A DNA stretch of 64,000 nucleotides, from NCBI RefSeq assembly GCF_910592395.1, contig NC_088312.1:16497292-16561291 (forward strand), in the 5' to 3' direction. The translations under genes and the position numbers were made by a program. The DNA is from Lineus longissimus (Eukaryota; Nemertea; Pilidiophora; Heteronemertea; Lineidae). The notes below the pieces were generated by a model. It worked only from the letters and a program-made list of their open reading frames with translations, was not told where the DNA came from and ran no database searches. Positions 44,519 to 54,163 of this stretch are shown here, piece by piece. Each line of letters starts with the position of its first letter. Positions within the stretch are counted from its first letter, which is position 1.

Positions 44519-45060
44519 ACTGTGGAGTCTAGGCCTTGCATTACAAACCCGTCAAATTGCATAACCACCGTCATCATGAAGGAGGAATGGACGATCATTG
44601 ATTTTGGTGAACCCACGAACAATTCAATTCAATAGGGTTAATTGTTCAATAAATATCCATGCCCGCTGTACACGGTCAAATTTTATCAATTCATCATTCA
44701 AAAATAGGACCGGCTCTATTCCATCAATCTTTGATTGATGGAAAATATTTCATCCAATTTCCCACCATACACGATCAATCTTTTCGGTCAAATTTTTTTA
44801 TCCAATTTTGAGGGATCGTGTACAGCGGGCATTAGTAGGGACTATAAACCAACATCCATTGCTCTGACCAAAGAACTATGGATTGTAACTGACTGTGACA
44901 AGAAATAATAAAAAAATCCATTGCTATGGTCTTATTTGCTATGGTTACGACAAGAAATCAATATCCATCTCTGTGACAAAAAGACTATGGATTGTAACTG
45001 ACTGTGACAAGAAACAATAAAAATATTCATTGGTATGGCCTTATGCGATTTGGTGGGGAA

Positions 45061-46005
45061 CAAGGAGGATACCGCGGTGACGTCACGGCGTTTCCAAGAT
45101 GGCGCTGCATATTGTAAACAAACTCGACTCCACGGCTGAGGGAAAATCAAGTCATCAAATAAAGTTAGATTTTTCGCATCAAATCAGAGTTATTAGTACT
45201 TTTCTGCTATGAAATAAGTCTTCAGACAATAAGTTATCATTTGAATAATGAAAAGTGCTGTTTTGATGGGGAAAAATAGGGTTTTTAAAACCAAATAGCC
45301 GGGCACCGATCTTCCAAAATTAGCGATGGTTTCAAAACAGTCTCCGAGATATGGGGCAATCTCTTCATTATCATAATGGGATTTGGAGGCATGTTTGCAG
45401 ATTTTACAAGTTCGAGACCTGTAGGACCTAAAACTCGCATAGATCCCCATAGATCCCCTCTATTTGTCGAGTTAGCGCCCCTGTAAGATCATGCATTTTC
45501 GGACACTAGAACAAAATCTTCCTGCGGATATCGCGGTTTCGGTGATGATTTAAGGCGAAATTGACTGTTCTTAGAGTTGTATGGGACAGAAATGAGTTCA
45601 TACTTCATGAATATATTATGATATGGGCGGGCTTCTAAGTCAAAACAATAACAAACTCAACTGCATCTCTACCGTGTATCGCGTAGTGTATTGCCTAGTG
45701 TATTTCGTAGGCCTAGTGTATTTTAGCGGAGGAATTTATTTCCGCACTTTGGCCACGCCAAACGTCTTTTTGATTTGTGGAAGTTAATCTGCTCTGTAAA
45801 TTTGATTTTACACAGGAAGAATCCATACTAGGTATTGCAATATTTCATGTCTATTGGTGTTTTTGTGTACAGGAGCGCATCAGACAGTGAGACGTGGAGG
45901 TGTGTTCAGTGCTGGTGCTGTCAGTAGACTGAATCTGATTGGCCATAGCGATCAGTAATATGGATCGTGATCACGTGATGTGACGTCACCGCGGTATCCT
46001 CCTTG
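45061..46005. mobile_element. M9 element: TIR transposon with 9-bp duplication
   Basis: 945 bp, with termini CAAGGAGGATACCGCGGTGA and its inverse. GGTGGGGAA flanks both sides (45052-45060 and 46006-46014). Non-coding. A 9-bp duplication is usual for Mutator-like and Merlin-like transposons, so the superfamily is left open. Related pieces are at 28137-28705 (right end) and 57792-57963 (left end). Confidence 0.88.
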
Positions 46006-46169
46006 GGTGGGGAAAGCAACCAAAATCCATTCCTGTGACCAAAGGACTATGGATTGTAACTGACTATGACAAGAAACAATAAAAATTCACTGGTATGGCC
46101 TTATGAGCTATGGTAAGAACAAGAAACCAATGACTATGAATTGTAACTAATTGTGACAAGAAACAATAA

Positions 46170-49100
46170 CAAGAGGCCCAAGGGCCTGGCGCTCAGCTGA
46201 AATGGCTAGGTGAAGGCAAGGGCCAAGTGTGTGTCGGTACCGTTATTATGAGGCAACGTGAAGCTATAACGTCTAGCACGCAGAAGTGCTGGTGCGAAGA
46301 CCTTCTTGCTATATCAGTGCATGCTGAAGTACTGAGTTGACGTCACCCTGCTATATGACGTAGTCATTTCTATTGCCGTTGCAGTAGTGGGGTGTGTGAT
46401 GACGTCAAGGAGTTGTGTGGTGACGTCAAAGAGTGGAGTCCTTGTCTTCATGCAGCGTAGGTGGAACTAATAACATGCACATGGACACAAGGTACATAAT
46501 TATTACAGTGTATTTTGTGAGGTGGGGCCTGGTGCTTTACAATGGTCAAATGAACCGACTGTTGTCTGGACATTGATGAAGTGGATGCAGCCAAATGTTT
46601 GGGACGGTCTTTTTTGTATGTGAAGAAAAGAAGATAAAGAGTTGGTTAACAAAATGAACTTTATTGGTGTGACAGATATTTGATGCCTTTCGGCAGATAT
46701 TTGAAGCGCCTTGCGGCAGATATTTGTTGCCTTGCGGCAGATATTTGATAACGCTCTCCGGGAATGGAAAGCAGTAAAACGAGTAAGCACACCTTACTCT
46801 GAATGTGGGAACAGCAAGTGCTTTCCTGGACTTGAAATGTGCCAACGACTCCTCTTGCAATAACCAACAACAGTAAATCTGTAAAAAAAGAGAAGAGAAA
46901 TTAACACTGACTGAATAAAAAAGGGTGACATAGACGGGGAAATGTACACCACCGGATACAGTCTGTGCTTGACCAGGCATCGGTCAGATGATATCCTGAA
47001 CAAGGCATCTATGGAAGCAAATCCAGAAAGAGACTTAACCTTTGAAGGGCACACTTATTACTCAGTGAAAAGTCAGTCCTGTGGGCTGTTTTCCAATTCA
47101 AAATAAAAGTGTAACCTCTTTAAATTAGTCTCACAGACTGAACCATAAAGCTCTGTACACACTGACAACATTTTGGGAAACATGTTGGCCAACATGTTGT
47201 CCAGGTGCGATGTTATCGAAAATTTTGCCCTGTATACACATGACAACATTCGACAACATGTTGGGCAACTTGTTGTCGAATGTTTCCGAGAAATGAGGAT
47301 TTTTGAGGGAATATTTTTGAGGGAAATTCATAAACAATGGAAGATTCCAAGAGAAGAAGATGTATTGTCGGTGGCTCTGCCATAATTTTACGTATCCTGA
47401 TTGAAAGACGGCGAAGAAGACGTAAAGATGAGAAGAGAGTGTGGACAAGACCATGGATTTATATGAGACACCAGCATGGGGCAAATTTTGTAGCTGTTTC
47501 TAGAATAGCAGCTTCGTTTTGTTCTTGTCTTTATATTCCATGGATGTTACATCCCATAAACAGGCACAACTTTCTCATACTGCAATAAGTTGTTCAACTT
47601 CACTCAGTAACCATTCCTTGCTTGAGGCTGCCATTTTGACTACATCACATGGCTTAAGGTAGATCATGTGATTTGTGGCCTATTTCTGATTGGATAAAAC
47701 TCGACAACATCATTAGCATCTCGGCAACAAAATTGATTTTGTATTATTTCGACAACATTTGAGCAACATTTGGCCAACATGTTACCGAATGTTTCCGAAC
47801 TGTACACACTGCCAACATTTTCGATAACATCGCACCTGGACAACATGTTGGCCAACATGTTTCCCAAAATGTTGTCAGTGTGTACAGAGCTTAACACTCA
47901 ACAGCCAACCGTGCCCACATGATGTGAGCCGAGAGCTGGGCTTAAAGATGAGCGAGTGGTGTACTACATTTTGAAAATTGTCTATCGTCTACGACATGTG
48001 ACAGAACAGGATCTAGTGGACTTAATGATGAGGTACTATCAAATAAGGTGTCCATCAATTGAATCATGAGGGCCTGTTGAGTTATCCTCTTAGTCTTAGG
48101 CTATCGTTTTTGTCTTTTTTTACAGCCAACAGTACAACCATGCACAGCGCAGTGTACAGAGAGTACAGGCCGTACAGGATTGCAAACCAAAAACATGAGC
48201 ATTGCTGCCTAACGAAACTGCAGTGGAATTCATACTACGATGTCATAATGTGACTTTCAAAATAATTTTTTTCACGGCCAATGACCAGACAGGGAGAAAA
48301 CAAACGTAAATAGCGAGATTTGTTGCAAAATTGCCAACCACAACAACTCAGGGACCGTAGCCAAAATGGCCGACGGCGAATTCTCCGGTCGCTCGCGCAG
48401 TCCATAAACAAGCATCAATTTTACCAACTTTGGGTGCAAGCTTGGTCATCAAAGTTACAGAACTGTTAGAAATACATCTAAACAACATAAATATACAGTT
48501 AAAAGTGCATAAAAATCCCGTTTCAACCTCCGGGCGCTACCTTTTTTTCTCCGCCAGACTTCGGGCCCTACCGGCCGTTATTTAGTGCGACCGCCACCAG
48601 AGTGTTTATCAAGATCTTTCGCCGTTTTAATTGCGCGTTTTAGGCAGATCAATCAATTATTACATGCATGCATTATATATCACCGAAATGATAATTGCGT
48701 AGGCTATTTGAAACTAAGTTCAGATATTATTTTCGATCTTTGAACTGAATTAAGGCGAGTGGTTCTTGACACCCGGTCGACAAATCAGGACTTGCAAAAT
48801 TCACGTGAGATCGCTTGCATCATCGGCACGTTTGAAAGCCGAATTTCACAAATTCCACAAATATTTATCACATACTATATGTATCACCACAAAGGTAACT
48901 CTCTAGACTATTTGAAACCAAGTTCAGATACTTATTTTCACAAAAATTCGAAGCTATGCAAGCGATTTTTCAGTGGTAGAGATCGACGGAAACAAATTTC
49001 TCGCTCTAAAATGACATGAGACGAGCACCAACTTTCGCTAATTTGTGCACAAAATTTCCGCAATATTATAAAAAACTATTGATAAATCTGAATTATATAG

Positions 49101-49698
49101 ACTCTTTGCAGTACCTTCACAAATTTCAGGTACATGGTCATGTTGATTAAAAGAGTATCAACCGATTGAACATGAGAAAGTTCACTCACCTTCATTGAAG
49201 CAGCGACTACCGCCATTTTTAAATGGTGGCATCTCTTCTATCGATCGGCCAATCAGCAGCACTGCTTGCAAAAAGTTGAGCCACCGCCAAATTTGAAATC
49301 GCCAAAATTCAGTCAATGTGCCTGCAGCGCCAACTGGCGGTGAAAACTATATTAATTCCATTAAAAGTAAAAAATGAAAAAATATTAAAAAATATTCAGC
49401 CATATTTGAAATCAATATTTGCTCTGTGGACCGAGGTAAAAAGGGAAAGAAATCTAAACGCGAAATGACCTCATTCTCTTAATATAGGTCGGATCGCGCT
49501 GATTTTTCGTTTTTTGAGTTCACCTTGGGCAACTCCTAATTTACCACCCTCAACGAAGTGGCTGGGTCTTCCCGGTCAGAAATGTCCAATTTTGTCCACA
49601 GATGGGTCCCTAGATGGATGGATGGATGGATTGCAGGACGGACACCATTTGAACAGCTATTCTACTAGCTCCGCTGACTTTGTCAGCTGAGCTAAAAA
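46170..49698 (+). mobile_element. H1 element, copy d (contains Harbinger MITE)
   Basis: 5' end CAAGAGGCCCAAGGGCC, 3' end GCTGACTTTGTCAGC followed by TGAGCTAAAAA. It is inserted in the A-run of an S2 satellite unit (AACAATAA / AAAAATTCATTGG). Highly similar to copy a along its whole length apart from the nested insertions. Confidence 0.78.
47149..47891. mobile_element. Second Harbinger family, deleted copy 1, TAA duplication
   Basis: 743 bp flanked by TAA (47146-47148 and 47892-47894). Long terminal repeats begin AGCTCTGTACACACTGACAA and contain the palindrome TTGGCCAACATGTTG. The empty site is present in H1 copy a at about 20950 (GACTGAACCATAACACTCAA). It keeps the transposase N-terminus (from ATG 47337: K-R-R-R-C, R-R-R-R-R-R-K and V-W-T-R-P-W-I) and a MADF-type start on the other strand, but no catalytic domain. 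Confidence 0.88.
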
Positions 49699-50499
49699 TT
49701 CATTGGTATGGCCTTATGTGCTCTTGTAGGGACAAGAAACCAATTTCCATTGCTGTGACCTTAATAGGCCCAGCACCTTGCGTGCTGGGTAGTAACTTGA
49801 CACTCAAGCTAGTTATTTTCAGACTTCTTATTTATACCTCCATGCATGCCTGAACGGACTTCCGCCGTTCGGCAATAAAATTCTTAACATGGCATTTTTA
49901 TACATCGTTGGAAAACTTATGATGTCCAGTCCAGATTTCATCCATATCCTATTTATTCATGTGAAAATACCCACTAACGCCTAAACGTACATGTAACAGA
50001 AGCAAAAAAATGGAAAAGGGTCTCCGTTCAAGACTAAGTAAGCGCGACCAAATAAGGAATGCCATTCATGGCTCAACGAGGTATGTCGCATTAATTATTG
50101 ATCGAGACCCGTGAAAGCATGCCGTGAAAGGCGTTCCCGACTCGGGATCAGCCTAGTCAATTTCACCCGCGATTTCTATGAAAACTGACACTTCTGGGAA
50201 CTGAGAATACTTCAACTTATGACCCATCTCCCCCCCTTCCCCCTAGATTTTTATTGCAGATCTGCACGAAGCTCAGGACTTGAGTTTTTGGCTACCTGAA
50301 AGCCGGAATGTAACTACGCAGTTCAGTTTGACGATCACCGACTCCCAAACCAAGCTGCATTTCGCAGATCATTTTTCAACGATCGTCGACGAACTATTTC
50401 AAATTAATCACATCCAATCAAACAAGCCAAGCCTTCCCTAATGTCATCAACATGCAATAACACAAGCAGCCAAATATTATCGCCTATGAAATTGTGAAT

Positions 50500-51254
50500 T
50501 TAACTAGAATTGTCAGTTGAGTCTGCAGGCATACTCTGAAGTCTCCGCCACGGCGTAAGGCTGCTGTGGTGAAAGGTTTTGTTGTGTTTGTGGTAGCGAT
50601 AATTTAAACGTGGGACATTTAGCTGGCTGTTATATTTTGCTACTTTAGCGGGTGCAAATAATTTGCGAAATGACAAGTGTGAATTGTAAATTGTTAATGG
50701 GGTTAAGTGGGGCTTGTTACATGTGGAATTGCGAAAAGCCAAGATATCCACATGTATTATTAACGGAATTTCCTTGAATCGGCGAAAATAAGCATCAGCG
50801 AATATTTTCGGTTTATCGTAGCCATGGAAGGGGTTGGACTGTTTGGCGGGGTGTGTTAAGTGTATGGGGGTGGGCATGAATGAAAGGGGGAGGCTTTATT
50901 TGTTCAAAATGTTTTTTATTGATATCTGTACTAACATAATGATAACATTATATACAAGTGTTTGGTAGTCTTGCAAGTTTTTATCTTGAGTGGTTTGGAT
51001 GGGTTTGCATAATAGGCCTCTTTCTTCACCCTGGAATGCAGACTAAACGTGAAACCGCATGTAGTGAAGAAGTGTCTAGACCCGGAAGCTGGGGTTATTT
51101 GGAAGTCGTATTCTGGTTTCCAAGGGGGTATTAACGGGAATTGTGCATGCAAGTGATATCTCGACAAGTGAATAAACAATTACATGATGCATTCTCACCA
51201 AGAAACCTTCGGACTGATTTGAAATGGCCCAGAGTAAAAAGGTCTTATTATGTA
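50500..51254 (-). other. Helentron downstream region, non-coding
   Basis: Same base composition as the endonuclease part. A minus-strand open frame (50877-50500) is Pro/His/Asn-rich without known motifs and is more likely 3' sequence of the element than a gene. Confidence 0.35.
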
Positions 51255-51739
51255 TGGCGCTCCAATGAGGTCATAACTCCTTACATATCGTTCACCGTTA
51301 TCTATTTATCGTTCATGGCTATGTATTTATCATTCAAGGTTAATGTAATACAGTTAAATAGGATTTCCACGCGTTACACCATCAGTCTAATTCGTATAAA
51401 TTCGACGCTATCGCTCGAACATCGTTAATTAACTTGTTTGGTGACTCACCAAGATAGCGTTGAAGGATAAGGACTTATTACCGCATTGCCTTGCTGCAGC
51501 CAATCGGGGCACTCGTTTCAATTCATGCTTTTCGAGACGGTTTGTTTGTGGACTCACTAATCCTCGTTAGCGCTGAACTCCGGGCGTTAAATAATATTTG
51601 ACGTCCTAAGAGACGTGTAGCGTTTTGAATTCGATCGTAACGGTATCTTATTATACTTTAAGGGTCGTTACATTATACTTTAACGGTAGGAATTATCGTT
51701 GAACGATATGTAAGGAGTTATGACCGCATTGGAGCGCCA
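51255..51739. mobile_element. MITE with TA duplication (Tc1/mariner-like)
   Basis: 485 bp, with termini TGGCGCTCCAATGAGGTCAT and its near-exact inverse, flanked by TA (51253-51254 and 51740-51741). Non-coding; inserted in the Helentron 3' region. Confidence 0.82.
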
Positions 51740-51765
51740 TAATTATGTCATGATCGTGTTTGGCG

Positions 51766-52620
51766 CTATTCTAAGGGGGGTGCCTTTGGGTTGGGGATGG
51801 CAGCATAAGTGATATTGTGGTAACTGTAGTGGGTGTGGCATACTCCGAATATTGTGTTGTATGGTGTGGAGCGTTGGTAGATATGGTCTAGGAGGGTGTG
51901 GCCTTTGGTGGTTGTTTGTTGTATCATTTGGGTAAAGCCGTAGTCTGCAAGCATATCTGTTATTCGGTTTTGTGGTTGTTTGTTCAAGTCTAGGTTGAAG
52001 TCCCCAACTATAATGATTGGTTCATTTGTTTCACTTCCAGCAATTGTGGTTTGGAGAAGTTTTAGGAAGTGTGGCAGGAAGTCTGTGATGTTGTAAGTTG
52101 GGGGTCTGTAGATGTTGACGATTGTCAATGTTGGTGTTTGGCTTCGTAGTACTATATGCTCAATGTTGAGGTCGTTGTACGTTATTATGGCATGTTGCTG
52201 GTCTGTTTTGATGTATAGACCAACGCCCCCTTTCGATTTGTTGATGAATGATGTAGCTGAACTGTTGGGTTCGTCTGTGCTATAGCATTTGTTGCGTGGG
52301 TTATGACTGAATGTATAGTTTGGTAGTTGCACACTTGAATTTGTTATATCAGTGTGTTGTAACCATGTTTCAGTAAGACATATGATGTTGGCTTGTTTGA
52401 TTTGACTGTTTTTTGCCATTGCTGATTTGTGCTGTTGTAGTCCTTCAATGTTTTGATGTGCGATGATGAAGTACTCTGTTGCTGGAATGTTTGTGATAGG
52501 TTGTGATGGTGTCAGATCTGCTATGGGCATGTTGATCATTGCTTCGGTTACAGCTTGGTTGCAGTATATCTTGCTGAGTGCATCGTCAAGCAGATGTAGA
52601 CCTTTTAATGATGTGACCCG
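51766..52620 (-). pseudogene. Helentron PIF1-helicase C-terminus fused to AP-like endonuclease
   Basis: Continuous minus-strand frame from 52620 to 51766 (about 284 codons). Residues 1-27 are the helicase tail. The rest is an endonuclease/exonuclease/phosphatase fold: I-I-A-H-Q-N-I-E-G, L-T-E-T-W-L (metal-binding Glu), G-G-V-G-L-Y-I, V-N-I-Y-R-P-P, I-I-V-G-D-F-N-L-D (Asp and Asn), and T-L-L-D-H-I. The final catalytic motif, usually Ser-Asp-His, reads Ser-Tyr-His here (S-Y-H-N), so the nuclease is probably inactive. Helicase plus endonuclease in one polypeptide is the hallmark of Helentrons rather than LINEs. The frame stops at 51766, just downstream of the Tyr-substituted motif. Confidence 0.8.
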
Positions 52621-53008
52621 ACAAAATATTTTATTACAGCGTCGTTTTCTCGAAACTACTATAACACTGACCTCGTTGCAAATTTTGCGACCTTCAACAA
52701 ATGAACAGTCATTTCTGAATGCGCATGTGCAGTCAGTGCGAACATCGTCTTGGTTCCCTCGGCTGTTCCTAGGAGGCGTGCTGGTTCCCTCGGCTGTTCC
52801 TAGGAGGCGTGCTATTCCTGCCCTCTAGGAACAGCCGAGGGAACCAAGACGTGCGAGTAACGTTCCGAGTGCTCATTGCCGCAAAAACAATCTACGAAAC
52901 TACAATGTATTCCGTGCTCAAAGTGCTCGAATAACGACGTACTGCCGACGTGGACTTGGAATAATAAATGAACTCGCCGTACGTAAGAGCAGAATATTTT
53001 ATCAATGT
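52621..53008. repeat. 0.37-kb repeat R3, copy 1
   Basis: Nearly identical to 53803-54163. Starts ACAAAATATTTTATTACAGC and runs to AATATTTTATCAATGTGCG. It contains an internal inverted pair (TTGGTTCCCTCGGCTGTTCC and its complement). This copy has one extra tandem unit of the 31-bp TGGTTCCCTCGGCTGTTCC segment. Non-coding. Confidence 0.78.
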
Positions 53009-53085
53009 GCGCAGTTTGCTGAGTGGAAGATGTACACAGGCATCGTGTACATTTCACTGTACATCTTCCACTCAGCAAACTGCGC
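53009..53085. other. Perfect 28-bp inverted repeat
   Basis: Arms 53009-53036 and 53058-53085 are exact reverse complements around a 21-nt spacer, starting GCGCAGTTTGCTGAGTGG. It is present only beside R3 copy 1; copy 2 diverges right after GTGCG. Confidence 0.85.
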
Positions 53086-53802
53086 ATGTGCGCGGTTGCA
53101 TTGTGACGGCACTTGACGATGCTGGACAACGGCCCAGTGCAAACGATCTATAGGCCTAGGCCTATGTCATGTCATGATGTAGCCGGCCCGCTCCGGTGAT
53201 ATCGGTTCGTCGGCAGTTCATAATACTTTAATACCAGTGCAGATATTACATTAAGATGTCAGCACAGAATCATGACGATGGATTTATAATGTTCGTATGC
53301 ATGGATGGTGTTTGTAATGTTTGTACGGCAAGGTTTTCATGGTTTGAACTCGTTTTGAAAGAATCACAACACAGGCCGCCATGATTTATCCAAGCTCCCA
53401 ACATGCACTGCTGGATTAAACAAGTGAACAACGCCGGAAAGCATGACTGATGACTGGGATGCAGGGCTTCATTGTTTCAATTCCGATAATTAAAGGCGTT
53501 GTTTAAACAGTGATAAAGCATCGTCGATTATGCATAAACATAGTGTTGGGACGTGAAAACGTGCACGAGACCTTGCTAATTGTTGTCATCAGCCGAATAA
53601 ATGTGATAAACGTACTTGCACTTACTAGATTGATTATTCCTAGACGAAGTTTGATTTTCAGCGCTACTCCTGACTGTCAAAATGGCGGACCGGAAAATGA
53701 AGCATTGTCGTGAAATAGCCAATAAACGTCAACAAACAAGGCTCAAAGAACTTAATACTACCGATAAAGACTTGAAATAATGAGTCAATAGTCGTTAGAT
53801 GC
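53086..53802. other. Intergenic DNA, no gene recognised
   Basis: Unique-looking spacer between the two R3 copies. No gene or repeat is recognised. Confidence 0.35.
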
Positions 53803-54163
53803 CAACAAAATATTTTATTACAGCGTCGTTTTCTCGAAACTACTATAACACTGACCTCGTTGCAAATTTTGCGACCTTCAACAAATGAACAGTCATTTCT
53901 GAATGCGCATGTGCAGTCAGTGCGAACATCGTCTTGGTTCCCTCGGCTGTTCCTAGGAGGCGTGCTATTCCTGCCCTCTAGGAACAGCCGAGGGAACCAA
54001 GACGTGCGAGTAACGTTCCGAGTGCTCATTGCCGCAAAAACAATCTACGAAACTACAATGTATTCCGTGCTCAAAGTGCTCGAATAACGACGTACTGCCG
54101 ACGTGGACTTGGAATAATAAATGAACTCGCCGTACGTAAGAGCATAATATTTTATCAATGTGC
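53803..54163. repeat. 0.37-kb repeat R3, copy 2
   Basis: Near-identical direct copy of 52621-52995 without the extra 31-bp tandem unit. Confidence 0.78.

Larger units (their letters stand above)
41864..44831. mobile_element. Full-length PIF/Harbinger transposon, TTA duplication
   Basis: 2968 bp flanked by TTA (41861-41863 and 44832-44834), with termini TGGCCGCTGTACACGGTCAA and the inverse of TGCCCGCTGTACAC. It carries the two genes expected of the superfamily: a DDE transposase (plus strand) and a MADF-BESS protein (minus strand), each with one intron. The transposase frame is intact; the MADF frame has a 1-nt deletion. It may be transposase-competent in principle, but lacks an intact partner protein in this copy. 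Confidence 0.93.
40370..46169. repeat. ~96-108 bp satellite (S2), broken by transposons
   Basis: Units share GACAAGAAACAATAA, CATTGGTATGGCCTTATGTG and GGACTATGGATTGTAACTGA, with CATTGG at 41535, 41631, 41731 and 41839. Remaining satellite stretches are 40370-40445, 41456-41863, 44832-45060, 46006-46169 and 49699-49765. Four elements have inserted into this one array: two Harbingers, the M9 element and H1 copy d. A fifth, the Helentron fragment, abuts its right end. Confidence 0.82.
49766..52620 (-). mobile_element. Helentron 3' fragment (helicase end + endonuclease)
   Basis: Minus-strand remnant. At its upstream edge (52620-52540) it reads R-V-T-S-L-K-G-L-H-L-L-D-D, the last conserved block of PIF1-type helicases. 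It then runs directly into an endonuclease domain. Downstream non-coding sequence continues to about 49766, where a perfect hairpin (CCCAGCAC-5 nt-GTGCTGGG, 49769-49789) sits at the junction with the S2 satellite, as expected for a Helentron 3' end. The Rep domain and most of the helicase are lost to the repeat at 52621. Confidence 0.72.

Noticed and set aside
47131-47484. Minus-strand ORFs over the TTGGCCAACATGTTG terminal repeats (also 58558-58779 and 59964-60395)
   Set aside because: They translate the Harbinger terminal inverted repeats.
50500-50877. 125-codon minus-strand ORF as a gene
   Set aside because: Low-complexity Pro/His/Asn composition, no motif, and it lies in the 3' part of a Helentron fragment.
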